DNA of 64,000 nt, from NCBI GenBank assembly GCA_963974675.1, contig CAXBDQ010000001.1, forward strand, positions 62,001 through 126,000. The letters run 5' to 3'. Positions 16,905-25,906 of the stretch are shown here, in pieces. The DNA comes from Porticoccus sp963974675. Lineage in GTDB: Bacteria; Pseudomonadota; Gammaproteobacteria; Pseudomonadales; Porticoccaceae. The number at the start of each line of letters is the position of its first letter. Positions within the stretch are counted from its first letter, which is position 1. Made by a program: the position numbers and the translations under genes. The notes below the pieces were generated by a model that did not search any database, was not told the DNA's origin, and saw only the letters and a program-made list of their open reading frames with translations.

Positions 16905-18180
16905 TTCTCACTTCATTCGCCCTGTTGTCATTGTCGCCGCCAGCCGCACCCCTTTTTGCAGAGCAGGGACTGCCTACGCCGATCTCACCAACATGGATAT
17001 GCTGTCTACAGTCCTTCAAGGCCTGGTTGAACGGCATGAATTACAAGGCAAGCTCATTGATGAAGTGGTCGCTGGTGCAGTGACCACCCACTCGAAGGAC
17101 TTTAACCTGGCGAGGGAAGCCGTGCTCAGTACGGACCTATCACCACGCACCCCAGGCATTACTCTCCAACAAGCCTGCGGCACAAGTCTGCAAGCTGCTT
17201 TTGGTATTGCCGCGAAAATTGCGACAGGCCAAATTGAATGCGGTATTGCTGCTGGCAGCGATAGTGCCAGCGATGCACCGATTGTCTTTTCACGCCGTTT
17301 TACCCAACGGTTAATAAAACTCTCCAAGGCCAAAAGCCTAAGACAAAAACTGTCTATATTTAAAGGCTTCAGCCCTTCGGAATTAGCCCCTGTGGTCCCC
17401 GCTATATCGGAACCACGCACAGGGCTCAGCATGGGTGAACACTGCGAATTGATGGCAAAGCAATGGGGTATTACTCGAGAAGCTCAGGATGAATTGGCTC
17501 AGGCTAGCCATAATCGTGCTGAGGCTGCCTATAACGCATGTTTCTATGATGATTTATTAATACCCTGCGCCGGAGTACTGAGAGACAACAATCTCCGTTA
17601 TGACTTAACTGCCGAACGACTGGAGAGATTGAGTCCCTCCTTTGACCGCTCAGGAAAAGGCACCTTAACCGCTGGCAACAGCACCCCGCTCACCGATGGT
17701 GCTGCCGCTATTTTATTGGCCAGCGAAGAATGGGCCGAAGCCAACAACCTGACGGTACTCGCCAGAATTACTCAGATGGAAACTGCTGCCGTAGACTATG
17801 TGGCGGGGGAAGGGTTATTAATGGCTCCGACTATCGCCGTGGCCAATATGTTATGCAAGGCTGAGTTAAGCCTGCAAAGTTTTTCTCACTATGAAATCCA
17901 CGAAGCCTTTGCCGCACAGGTGCTCTGCACACTTAAAGCCTGGGAATCTGAAGATTACTGCCAAAATAGATTGGGTCTGGAAAGAGCCCTTGGCACTATC
18001 GATCGCAATAAAATGAATCAGGTGGGCAGTAGCCTGGCACTGGGGCATCCTTTTGCTGCAACCGGCGCCAGAATTGCGGGAACCCTAGCAAAACAACTCA
18101 GTGAAGTAGAACGAGGCCGTGGATTAATTTCAATCTGTACGGCTGGCGGTATGGGAGTTGCAGCGATATTGGAAAAATAA
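16897..18180 (+). CDS. Thiolase (acetyl-CoA C-acyltransferase, FadA/FadI-like)
   Basis: A 427-residue thiolase that cleaves 3-ketoacyl-CoA in the last step of beta-oxidation. Active-site residues are Cys94 (QQACGTSLQAA), the His in HEAFAAQV, the His in LGHPFAATGAR, and the second Cys in CTAGGMGVA. The start ATG 16897 overlaps the fadB-like stop by 8 nt; an open frame extends upstream inside the previous gene but has no homology. It is closer to FadI/two-gene trifunctional partners than to the short FadA by length. It forms a two-gene unit with the upstream hydratase/dehydrogenase. Confidence 0.92.
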   Translation: MINSHFIRPVVIVAASRTPFCRAGTAYADLTNMDMLSTVLQGLVERHELQGKLIDEVVAGAVTTHSKDFNLAREAVLSTDLSPRTPGITLQQACGTSLQAAFGIAAKIATGQIECGIAAGSDSASDAPIVFSRRFTQRLIKLSKAKSLRQKLSIFKGFSPSELAPVVPAISEPRTGLSMGEHCELMAKQWGITREAQDELAQASHNRAEAAYNACFYDDLLIPCAGVLRDNNLRYDLTAERLERLSPSFDRSGKGTLTAGNSTPLTDGAAAILLASEEWAEANNLTVLARITQMETAAVDYVAGEGLLMAPTIAVANMLCKAELSLQSFSHYEIHEAFAAQVLCTLKAWESEDYCQNRLGLERALGTIDRNKMNQVGSSLALGHPFAATGARIAGTLAKQLSEVERGRGLISICTAGGMGVAAILEK

Positions 18181-18182
18181 CG

Positions 18183-18511
18183 TCAGCTGTTACGTTCGCC
18201 GTAACCAACAATATTTAAATACCCGTGCTCAATCGCTATCTCAAGTGCATTCGTCGCTTTGACTAACTCGGTGAACTCTTCGCACCGTGTCTTGAGGCGC
18301 TCTATATTTGGACTCTTATCTGTTTGATTCTCAGCCAGACTCTTCAGTTCACTAAGGTAAGCGGCACGGGACTTCGCTACCATCTCCACAATGGGCTGGA
18401 GCTTAGCAAGATTGAGATCTTCTATCTATTATTGTTAATGATTGTTCTATTAACGTCATACCGATGTTTATCAAGCTCCAGCAACAATCGTTTATTTTGC
18501 TCAATAGTCAT
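18183..18511 (-). pseudogene. Small helical gene, apparently frameshifted
   Basis: Unknown function. From ATG 18511, preceded by a G-run, the frame reads MTIEQNKRLLLELDKHRYDV and stops at TAG after 29 codons. The next frame opens at once and continues as IEDLNLAKLQPIVEMVAKSR through ELVKATNALEIAIEHGYLNI to a stop at 18183. Joined, they make one plausible ~106-residue coiled-coil protein; separately, the downstream part has only a poor start (GTG/ATG near 18389). A one-base deletion near 18427-18435 would explain it. The thiolase stop on the other strand is 2 bp away. Confidence 0.45.
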
Positions 18512-18656
18512 ATCGCCCCCCCTTTTTAATCATTATCGGGCATTCATCCTATTAGAACACAGAGACAAGACCCTTCGCTTGTACCACTCACGTCTCGGCG
18601 CCTGCTTACAGTCGACTTAAAGCCTCTCTAGCAACTCAAGCAGGATTAACACTTGA

Positions 18657-18917
18657 TTACGCACATTGCTGCTCAATCTCACCCATTACCGCTTCAATGG
18701 AAGCTCTATCATCTTGACTAAGCGGCGTCTTCCGCCAACGACCCGTACTCGGAATATGTTTTATCAATTTAGAGACAGCTTCTCTTACCTGCTCAAGCTC
18801 ATCATTTTGATAACTCAAGAAAGAAAAATTTTCTGACTCATTTTGTGTATAACTTCCATCCAACACCTTTTGTAAAAAGGCTAGAAGATGTTTGCGCGCT
18901 TCGTTACTTATATCCAT
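18657..18917 (-). CDS. Hypothetical protein, 86 aa
   Basis: Function not recognised. A soluble, mostly helical, acidic protein (MDISNEARKHLLAFLQKVLD..., C-terminal VMGEIEQQCA). No strong Shine-Dalgarno is visible before ATG 18917. The composition is protein-like and the reading frame clean. It lies in a run of small minus-strand genes between the thiolase and HopJ-family gene, each separated by 145-180 bp. Confidence 0.5.
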   Translation of the reverse strand: MDISNEARKHLLAFLQKVLDGSYTQNESENFSFLSYQNDELEQVREAVSKLIKHIPSTGRWRKTPLSQDDRASIEAVMGEIEQQCA

Positions 18918-19097
18918 AGCGATTAATATCTAATACTCTTAGTAATAATTTTAATGTGCCTGATACCCAGCTCCACTAGAAGAATCCAAACGTTGCAGAA
19001 TCGACCTCCTTTTAGACACCAAAACAGGACGCTGTAGTAACGAATAAACTGCTGATTTAAACCATGCTTTTCTAAGTGCCAGTACAACTGCATCGAC

Positions 19098-19442
19098 CTA
19101 CTTTAAAGTCAAAGCCTCGCCGTTAAAACGTATCCCCTGCCATCCGTGCTTGATAAAACTTCTTATGTTTTGATGATCATCACCATGGGGATTTTCCAAC
19201 ACATCTCTGCGGTAGTAATCACCAAAACAATTTAACGTTTGCTCTTCTGTTAGGTTGTTAATATGACCCAATGCAAAAATCTTGCAAGAACCATTATTCT
19301 GCCCAGCTACATTGGCAATCTCACCATTTTCAAAAGCGGTTTCTTGGAACACATAGTGTTCTTCAATGATAGACAAGGTGTTATCAAAAGTGACCGTTTC
19401 AGAAGCTTCCTTTAATTTTTTTAGGAATGCTGCAAGAGACAT
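19098..19442 (-). CDS. HopJ type III effector family protein
   Basis: A 114-residue protein matching the HopJ family (PF08888): the opening FLKKLKEASETVTFDNTLSI, the FQETAFENGE segment, the CKIFALG stretch and the C-terminal IRSFIKHGWQGIRF are typical. Despite the name, members are common in free-living gammaproteobacteria that lack type III secretion, and their role is unknown; no secretion genes are visible here. AAGGA precedes ATG 19442. Confidence 0.88.
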   Translation of the reverse strand: MSLAAFLKKLKEASETVTFDNTLSIIEEHYVFQETAFENGEIANVAGQNNGSCKIFALGHINNLTEEQTLNCFGDYYRRDVLENPHGDDHQNIRSFIKHGWQGIRFNGEALTLK

Positions 19443-19563
19443 ACGGTAATCCTTAGTACTTTATTGATAATTTATAGGGGGTGTTTTGAATCAAAGCACC
19501 CTGACAGTTCCCTATCTAGAGCATATCAAGGTCCATGATATTTAAAAGAAAAAACTAAAAGAC

Positions 19564-19588
19564 ACGGGGCTGCGAGCACGCCCCATAT
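19564..19588 (-). terminator. Terminator after thrC
   Basis: On the minus strand GGGGC-GTGCTCGCA-GCCCC is followed by GTGTCTTTTAG and TTTTTTC, just after the thrC stop at 19595. It plausibly ends the hom-thrC transcript. Confidence 0.6.
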
Positions 19589-19594
19589 CAAAGC

Positions 19595-20992
19595 TTAACA
19601 AATATTATCGGCAATAAATTGATGTACCACACTCAAATCATTGGGCTGAACAGAATAACGTTCTTCCCGATCAAATAGATCTACCATGTGGTGTGGCAGT
19701 GCAGGGTCTTGGGCATAACCGGCTTTGCGTACGGCTTCAGGAAATTTAGCCGGATGTGCGGTGGCTAAACAAATCATCGGAATATCCTGACGGCGACGAG
19801 TTTTGCGCGCCGCTGCAACGCCAATGGCTGTGTGTGGATCTAGCAGATATTCTGTATTTTTCCAGACATCGGTAATCACCTGGACCATGGCATCATCATC
19901 CAGACGATAACTGGAGAATAACTCCCGAGCCTTAACCAATGCCGTGTCACTTAATGCCAATTTCCCGGTCTGCTTGAAGTTAGCCATGAGCTCATTAATG
20001 GCATTGCCATCACGGTCATAAAGGTCAAACAGCAGCCGTTCAAAATTACTGGAGACCATAATATCCATTGAGGGAGAAAGGCTGTGAACCAAACCTTGGA
20101 GGCTGTGATCATTGTTACTGATACAACGGTGCAAAATATCATTAGCATTAGTGGCTATCACTAACTGGTCGATGGGTAGGCCCATACGTTTTGCCAGATA
20201 ACCCGCAAAGATATCACCAAAGTTTCCGGTCGGCACTGAGAATGCCACAGGGCGATGGGGCGCGCCTACGGCTAGTCCGGCATAAAAATAATAGACAATC
20301 TGGGCCATGATACGTGCCCAGTTAATTGAATTTACAGCAACAAGTTGGCGACCCTCAGGCAGAAATGACTGATCACCAAAGCTGCTTTTTACCATATTTT
20401 GGCAATCATCAAAATTGCCCTCTATGGCAATATTGAACACGTTCTTTTCTAACACAGTCGTCATCTGGCGGCGCTGTACTTCGGACACCCTGTTGTGTGG
20501 GTGAAGAATAAAGATATCGACATTATCGCTGTGACGGCAACCCTCGATGGCGGCTGATCCGGTATCACCAGAGGTGGCTCCCAGAATCACGACTCGCTGA
20601 TCGCGCTTCTTCAGCACGTAGTCCAGCAGGTTGCCAAGAAATTGTAGGGCGAAGTCTTTGAATGCTAGGGTTGGCCCTTGAAACAATTCAAGAATAAATT
20701 CGTTGTGCGCAGTTTGTACCAACGGAGCAATAGCATCATGACGGAAAGTGCTGTAGGTCTTGTTGATCAGTTCACGTAGGTCGTCGTCAGGCACTTCTCC
20801 TGCCACAAAGGGCGACATGATGTTAAAGGCCAGATCCTGGTAAGGCAGCCCAGCCCATGAAGCAATTTCTTCTGCTGAAAACTGAGGTAACGTTTCTGGT
20901 ACATAGAGACCACCGTCGCTGGCAAGGCCTGCCAATATAGCGTCTTCAAAAGACAATTTCGGAGCCTGACCACGGGTACTGATATATTTCAC
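19595..20992 (-). CDS. thrC: Threonine synthase
   Basis: A 465-residue PLP enzyme converting O-phosphohomoserine to threonine. The PLP lysine is Lys112 in GPTLAFKDFALQ. ILGATSGDTGSAAIEG is the phosphate-binding loop and FSVPTGNFGDIFAGYLAKRM is the PLP-phosphate region. The start is probably GTG 20992 (giving MKYISTRGQ, the usual family opening); a longer frame to 21043 adds unlike residues. Length fits the Pseudomonas-type ThrC. It is 68 bp downstream of hom on the same strand. Confidence 0.96.
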   Translation of the reverse strand: MKYISTRGQAPKLSFEDAILAGLASDGGLYVPETLPQFSAEEIASWAGLPYQDLAFNIMSPFVAGEVPDDDLRELINKTYSTFRHDAIAPLVQTAHNEFILELFQGPTLAFKDFALQFLGNLLDYVLKKRDQRVVILGATSGDTGSAAIEGCRHSDNVDIFILHPHNRVSEVQRRQMTTVLEKNVFNIAIEGNFDDCQNMVKSSFGDQSFLPEGRQLVAVNSINWARIMAQIVYYFYAGLAVGAPHRPVAFSVPTGNFGDIFAGYLAKRMGLPIDQLVIATNANDILHRCISNNDHSLQGLVHSLSPSMDIMVSSNFERLLFDLYDRDGNAINELMANFKQTGKLALSDTALVKARELFSSYRLDDDAMVQVITDVWKNTEYLLDPHTAIGVAAARKTRRRQDIPMICLATAHPAKFPEAVRKAGYAQDPALPHHMVDLFDREERYSVQPNDLSVVHQFIADNIC

Positions 20993-21060
20993 AATAATTC
21001 TCTGTTTATTTGTTGTCTTGCTTGTTCTATTAGTGACCAACACCCCTTTTACACGGGTGT

Positions 21061-22401
21061 TTAACCTAAGGATTCAACCCGAATTTTAACCACATTTCCT
21101 TCGGTGGAATCTAATGCTTGAATTTTTTCCACGGCGTCATCCAGGTATTTTTCTATAGCGCGGTTGGTAAGAATAATCAGCTGAACCCGATCTTTTCCTG
21201 CTTCCGGCTCTTTTTGAATAACCGCTTCAACGCTAATATTGGCATCACTTAACACCTGAGTGATTTTAGCGAGTACTCCGGGAACATCCAATGCATTGAT
21301 CCGCAAATAATACGCCGTTTCTACTTCGCCAATGGGCAACACAGCAATATCTTTCAACTGATCAAGCTGAAAGCCCATATGAGGCACACGGTGCTCTGGG
21401 TCAGCTGACAGGGTCCTAGCCAGATCAACAATATCGGCAATCACCGAAGAGGCTGTTGGCTCAGCGCCAGCGCCAGGCCCATAATACAGCGTGGGACCAA
21501 CAGCATCGCCCTTAACCAAGATAGCATTCATTACACCATCAACATTGGCGATAAGACGTTTTTCAGGTATCAGTGTTGGGTGAACACGGAGTTCTATACC
21601 GCCAGTGTTTCTTCTGGCTATACCCAAGTGCTTGATCCGATAGCCCAGCTGCTGTGCGTAGGTAACATCCTGAGGCTCGATCTTACTGATGCCCTCGGTG
21701 AAGACCTTATCAAATTGCAGGGGAATACCAAACGCCAAGGAAGCCAGAATAACAAGCTTATGAGCGGCATCAATGCCTTCCACATCGAAGGTAGGGTCAG
21801 CTTCGGCATAACCCAATGCCTGAGCTTCTTTTAGTACATCGGCAAAATCACGGCCTTTATCTCGCATTTCGGTGAGAATAAAGTTTCCGGTGCCGTTAAT
21901 GATTCCCGCGAGCCATTCTATGCGATTGGCCGACAATCCTTCGCGAATAGCTTTAATGATAGGGATGCCACCAGCGACTGCAGCTTCAAAGGCAACGGTA
22001 ACACCCTTTTCTTTGGCCGCAGCAAAAATTTCATTACCAAACTCAGCAATCAATGCCTTGTTGGCAGTGACAACGTGCTTGCCATTAGCAATGGCTTTCA
22101 ATATCAATTCTTTAGCAACGGTGGTGCCGCCAATCAATTCCACCAGAATATCAATATCGGGATTTTCCGCGACGGCAAAAATATCTCGGGATACGCTGAC
22201 ATCGCCCAGATCACAATCCGGGTTATCACGTCGGGCTCCTACCTGACTGATGATAATCTGACAACCTGCTCGGGCGTTGATTTCTTTAGTGTTACGGCTC
22301 AGCACATTAACTGTACCGCTACCCACTGTTCCTAAACCACATATGCCAATCTTTACAGAATTCAATGTATTCGCCCTAGCGTTAAAGTGGGTGTTAATCA
22401 T
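21061..22401 (-). CDS. hom: Homoserine dehydrogenase
   Basis: A 446-residue monofunctional enzyme reducing aspartate semialdehyde to homoserine with NAD(P)H. The Rossmann loop is GLGTVGSG (residues 22-29). TANKALIAEFG and GIINGTGNFILTEM are the catalytic-domain signatures, with Lys in the AEADPTFDVEGIDAAHKL stretch. A C-terminal ACT domain (YYLRINALDVPGVLAKIT) suggests feedback by threonine. The N-terminal ~15 residues before VKIGICG are variable, so a slightly later start is possible. It forms an operon with thrC. Confidence 0.96.
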   Translation of the reverse strand: MINTHFNARANTLNSVKIGICGLGTVGSGTVNVLSRNTKEINARAGCQIIISQVGARRDNPDCDLGDVSVSRDIFAVAENPDIDILVELIGGTTVAKELILKAIANGKHVVTANKALIAEFGNEIFAAAKEKGVTVAFEAAVAGGIPIIKAIREGLSANRIEWLAGIINGTGNFILTEMRDKGRDFADVLKEAQALGYAEADPTFDVEGIDAAHKLVILASLAFGIPLQFDKVFTEGISKIEPQDVTYAQQLGYRIKHLGIARRNTGGIELRVHPTLIPEKRLIANVDGVMNAILVKGDAVGPTLYYGPGAGAEPTASSVIADIVDLARTLSADPEHRVPHMGFQLDQLKDIAVLPIGEVETAYYLRINALDVPGVLAKITQVLSDANISVEAVIQKEPEAGKDRVQLIILTNRAIEKYLDDAVEKIQALDSTEGNVVKIRVESLG

Positions 22402-22656
22402 CTACCAATAGAATCTAGATATTAAGTACGCATACCCAATATCTATCAGAACACGTTGAGTGAAAAGTTGATCAACTTATGCTCTATAGGAGGGTCGCAA
22501 CCTTAATAGTCGGCAAAGGTACTGTCAATGCGAGAACACCACTATCCACAACAGAAAATCGCTGAAAATATAGGGTCTTGCTCTGACAAAAAAACCAATA
22601 AAAAATATTGGGATGAAATACCTGCCCCCCATCTAAGTTGATGAAGATTACCGGTT

Positions 22657-23412
22657 TTAGTTAACCCCTATTATCTTTAACAATTCCTCGGCCGGGCGAT
22701 AACCTGGCAACAATGTTCCATCTTCCATAATCAAAGCAGGCGTTCCTGTAACACCCACCTCCTGACCTAGAGAATATTGCGCGGCAACGGGATTATTTTC
22801 ACAAATATTCTCAGGAATAGACCGACCGTTTTTTAGGATTGACAGTGCTTTTTGCTTATCCTTAGCACACCAGGCAGAGGCGATTTTTCGATAGGACTCT
22901 GAGTTAAGACCTGCTCTGGGATAAGCCAAATAACGTACTTCGACACCCGCCAGGGTCAATGCAGGCACTGACTCGTTGTGGAGTTTACGGCAGTAGTGAC
23001 AATCCACATCCGTAAAGACATAAAGAATGGCCTTTGTTTCATCAGCGGCGGGAAAAACAATCGTATCGCCTCTGGAAACACCTGCCATTCGACTTTTTCG
23101 TATATTTGCAGCGGCTAAGTCCTTCACCGGCACAAAGAGCCCAGGGCGGGCGCGATACATATCACCGGCAACAATGTATTCACCTGTTTCTCCTACATAG
23201 AAAAATTGGGTGCCATTAACTCTAACCAGATAAAGCCCATTAATTGGCGTTGTTTCCACAGCACCCAATTTTAAATCGGGACGAGATGCTTTGAGTTTAT
23301 CCGTAATAATTTTGGCCAGATCCACCGAAACTGGTTCGGCACTCACTGATGACAGTAATGCCGATGACAACAATAATGTCACCACTATAAAACCCATGAT
23401 ATTTTTGATCAT
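22657..23412 (-). CDS. dsbC: Periplasmic disulfide isomerase DsbC
   Basis: A 251-residue secreted protein that rearranges wrong disulfides in the periplasm. A clear signal peptide (basic start, hydrophobic 7-22, cleavage near SVSAEP at residue 25) is followed by the DsbC dimerisation domain and a thioredoxin fold. The active site is CHYC at residues 138-141, the cis-Pro loop is GVTGTPALI, and a second Cys pair lies at WCAKDKQ...NICENN. It sits between xerD (102 bp) and hom (254 bp), the same order as in Pseudomonas. Confidence 0.95.
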   Translation of the reverse strand: MIKNIMGFIVVTLLLSSALLSSVSAEPVSVDLAKIITDKLKASRPDLKLGAVETTPINGLYLVRVNGTQFFYVGETGEYIVAGDMYRARPGLFVPVKDLAAANIRKSRMAGVSRGDTIVFPAADETKAILYVFTDVDCHYCRKLHNESVPALTLAGVEVRYLAYPRAGLNSESYRKIASAWCAKDKQKALSILKNGRSIPENICENNPVAAQYSLGQEVGVTGTPALIMEDGTLLPGYRPAEELLKIIGVN

Positions 23413-23514
23413 AAACTAGTATCTCTTTTTTTATTTTCAGCCTTAGCCACTGCGCCAAGATCCAAAGCCATATATTTAGACATATAGGAGTCTATTTGAT
23501 GGCAGTGGTTCCTC

Positions 23515-24417
23515 TCAACCACGGGGATGATGCTCGGCATGCAATGCTTTCATACGACTGCTCGCAATATGTGTATAAATTTGTGTGGTCGAGAGATCGC
23601 TATGCCCCAACAATAGTTGGACAACTCTCAAATCTGCTCCATGATTCAACAAGTGCGTTGCAAAAGCGTGACGCAGGGTATGCGGTGAGACCGGCTTATC
23701 AATTTCCGCTTGCTGCGCATGCCGCTTCAAACGATGCCAAAAGGTTTGCCGTGTCATTTGTTGTGCTCGTGTACTGGGGAATAGCACATCACTTTGCACT
23801 TGATTTAATAATAGGGGCCGCGCTTCTTTTGTATATTTTTCCAACCAACTCATGGACTCATCACCTAGGGGCACCAATCGTTCTTTGCTGCCCTTACCAA
23901 AAACTCGAACCACACCCTGACGAAGGTTTACCTGATGAAGTTTTAAACCCACCAACTCCGAGACTCTTAACCCCGTAGCATAAAGAACCTCCAACATAGT
24001 ACGATCGCGCAAACCCAAACAATCTTCAACATCTGGAGCGGCCAACAAAGCTTCCACATCAGACTCCGTCAAACTTTTTGGTAGAGGCCGACCTAATTTT
24101 GGGTTATCCACTAAGGCCGTAGGATCCTCCTGAATCCGGTTTTCCCGTAATAAATGACGGTAAAACCCTCTCAAACAAGATAATTGCCGAGCCGTAGTGC
24201 GCGCAGTCAAACCTTGCTCAAAACGATGTGATAAAAACCACTGTAGATTCTGTCCTGATACGTCAAGAAGAGTAAGCTGCTGCGGCTCGAGCCAGGCTGC
24301 AAACCCTTTGAGATCTCGACCGTAAGAATCCAAGCTGTTTTGGCTTAACCCCTTCTCCACCCAGGTAGCATCCAGATAATTCTCAATAAGCAGCTGATCA
24401 GTACTGTTAATAGTCAT
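23515..24417 (-). CDS. xerD: Tyrosine recombinase XerD
   Basis: A 300-residue site-specific recombinase that, with XerC, resolves chromosome dimers at dif. The SAM-like core-binding domain covers residues 8-90. The catalytic residues are Arg151 (ATGLRVSEL), Lys175, His246 and Arg249 (HTLRHAFATH), His272 (LLGHSDLSTT) and Tyr281 (IYTHI). Full length, no disruption. It is upstream of dsbC on the same strand, as in other gammaproteobacteria; this conserved context favours XerD over XerC or an integrase. Confidence 0.95.
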   Translation of the reverse strand: MTINSTDQLLIENYLDATWVEKGLSQNSLDSYGRDLKGFAAWLEPQQLTLLDVSGQNLQWFLSHRFEQGLTARTTARQLSCLRGFYRHLLRENRIQEDPTALVDNPKLGRPLPKSLTESDVEALLAAPDVEDCLGLRDRTMLEVLYATGLRVSELVGLKLHQVNLRQGVVRVFGKGSKERLVPLGDESMSWLEKYTKEARPLLLNQVQSDVLFPSTRAQQMTRQTFWHRLKRHAQQAEIDKPVSPHTLRHAFATHLLNHGADLRVVQLLLGHSDLSTTQIYTHIASSRMKALHAEHHPRG

Positions 24418-24546
24418 ACTGTACTCTAACGGCGCAAGATACTATGGGCAATGAGCAGGGAAATATAAGCACCAACAAACCCATGACTTATGGCACAACG
24501 TTAACTATTTACGTCATCTATTTTTCTCCATAACTTTTCTCCATAA

Positions 24547-24577
24547 AAAAAGGGCACCAACAAAGTGGCACCCTTTT
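24547..24577 (-). terminator. Strand-specific terminator of the rpsP-rimM-trmD-rplS operon
   Basis: On the minus strand AAAAGGGTGCC-ACTTTGTT-GGTGCCCTTTT is followed by a T-run. Two base pairs are G-U wobbles in the minus-strand RNA, but would be C-A mismatches in a plus-strand RNA. The hairpin is therefore stronger in the direction of rplS. It lies 38 bp after the rplS stop. Confidence 0.85.
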
Positions 24578-24614
24578 ACTCAACTGCTCTCCTTAAAACT
24601 TATTAAGGAAAAGC

Positions 24615-24971
24615 TTAGCCAAGTTTTTCCTTAATACGCGCTGCCCGACCGGACAATTCACGCAAATAGTAAAGCTTGGCTTGACGAACATCACCACGAC
24701 GCTTAACGGTAACGCTATCGACCAATGGGCTATAAGTCTGGAAAGTACGCTCAACACCAACACCATTGGATATTTTACGTACGGTGAAGGCTGAGTTCAG
24801 TGCGCGGTTACGCTTACCGATAACAATGCCTTCAAAGGCCTGTAGACGCTCACGAGTTCCTTCCTTTACTTTTACCTGAACGACAACGGTGTCGCCTGAT
24901 GAAAACGGGGGTAGCTCTTTGGACATCTGCTCCGCTTCAATGGCGGCGATAATTGGGTTTTTACTGCTCAT
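24615..24971 (-). CDS. rplS: 50S ribosomal protein L19
   Basis: A 118-residue large-subunit ribosomal protein. Start at ATG 24971 (MSSKNPIIAAIEAEQ) with GAGGAG 6 nt ahead. FEGIVIGKRNRALNSAFTVR and VKRRGDVRQAKLYYLREL are family-typical. It is the last gene of the rpsP-rimM-trmD-rplS operon and is followed by a strong terminator. Confidence 0.97.
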   Translation of the reverse strand: MSSKNPIIAAIEAEQMSKELPPFSSGDTVVVQVKVKEGTRERLQAFEGIVIGKRNRALNSAFTVRKISNGVGVERTFQTYSPLVDSVTVKRRGDVRQAKLYYLRELSGRAARIKEKLG

Positions 24972-25045
24972 GGTTTGCTCCTCAGCTTTTATCTGTTGGT
25001 GGCATGCCACCTTTTTGAGTAGCGTCGTACTGAGAGGAAAACAAT

Positions 25046-25795
25046 CTATTCGCTTTCATCAGCCGACTCTTTGACAACCTTGTCGAGTATTTCCTGTTGC
25101 TCTTCACTGAGCTTCAGACTTTTCAATAAATCCGGGCGTCTCTGCCAGGTTCTGCTCAATGACTGCTTCAGCCGCCATTGACGTATTTTTTCGTGATTGC
25201 CTGACAACAATACATCCGGCACTTTTAAGTTTTCGTACTGCTCTGGCCGTGTGTAATGAGGGCAATCCAACAACCCTTCGGCAAAGGAGTCCTGTCCCGC
25301 TGAATCCTCATGACCCAATGCACCCGGTAATTGTCGAATCAAAGCATCCAACATCACCATTGCGGGCAGCTCACCACCGCTGAGAACATAGTCACCAATA
25401 GACCATTCCTCATCCACTTCCAGCTGTATCAGCCGTTCATCTATACCTTCATAGCGGCCTGTGACCAATATTAGGTTTTGATGAGCAACCAAGGTTTTTA
25501 CACCGCCTTGATCTAACACTCGGCCCTGAGGTGACAGATAAATCACCGTCGCCTTCTGACCAATCCATTCTCGAGCCTCATTAATTGACCGTCGAAGTGG
25601 TTCTATCATCATCACCATACCCGGGCCACCACCATAGGGTCTATGGTCTACCGACTGATGACGATCACTGGTATGAGCTCTGGGGTTAAACAGTGCCACA
25701 TCCAATAAGCCCTGTTTAATTGCTCGACTGCTGATACCGTATTCAGTTAATGCAGCGAACATTTCAGGAAATAGTGTGACCAGGGCTACCTTCAT
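25046..25795 (-). CDS. trmD: tRNA (guanine-37-N1)-methyltransferase
   Basis: A 249-residue SPOUT-class enzyme that methylates G37 of tRNAs to prevent +1 frameshifting. The trefoil-knot S-adenosylmethionine site is visible as LVTGRYEGIDERLI, EWSIGDYVLSGGELPA and the following AMVMLDALIRQLPG. The catalytic Asp is in the HEDSAGQDSFAEGLLDCPHYTRP region. Start at ATG 25795 (MKVALVTLFPEM) with GGGGGAG 7 nt ahead, rather than the GTG at 25801. It lies in operon between rimM and rplS. It may bear on decoding of prfB's frameshift cassette as on all frameshift-prone sites. Confidence 0.97.
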   Translation of the reverse strand: MKVALVTLFPEMFAALTEYGISSRAIKQGLLDVALFNPRAHTSDRHQSVDHRPYGGGPGMVMMIEPLRRSINEAREWIGQKATVIYLSPQGRVLDQGGVKTLVAHQNLILVTGRYEGIDERLIQLEVDEEWSIGDYVLSGGELPAMVMLDALIRQLPGALGHEDSAGQDSFAEGLLDCPHYTRPEQYENLKVPDVLLSGNHEKIRQWRLKQSLSRTWQRRPDLLKSLKLSEEQQEILDKVVKESADESE

Positions 25796-25906
25796 TGCCA
25801 CACTCCCCCTTATTACGTGTCCCCAGTATTGGGCAGCTCAGCTATTTGCTTTACTAACCTTCGCGAACCTTAGGAACTGAGTGTTAAAACTCGTTCATTC
25901 TTACCA

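Noticed and set aside
18324..18620. 98-codon plus-strand frame
   Set aside because: It is antisense to the small split gene at 18183-18511, has no ribosome-binding site and no family resemblance.
23496..23978. 160-codon plus-strand frame opposite xerD
   Set aside because: Its whole length lies antisense to conserved XerD catalytic sequence.
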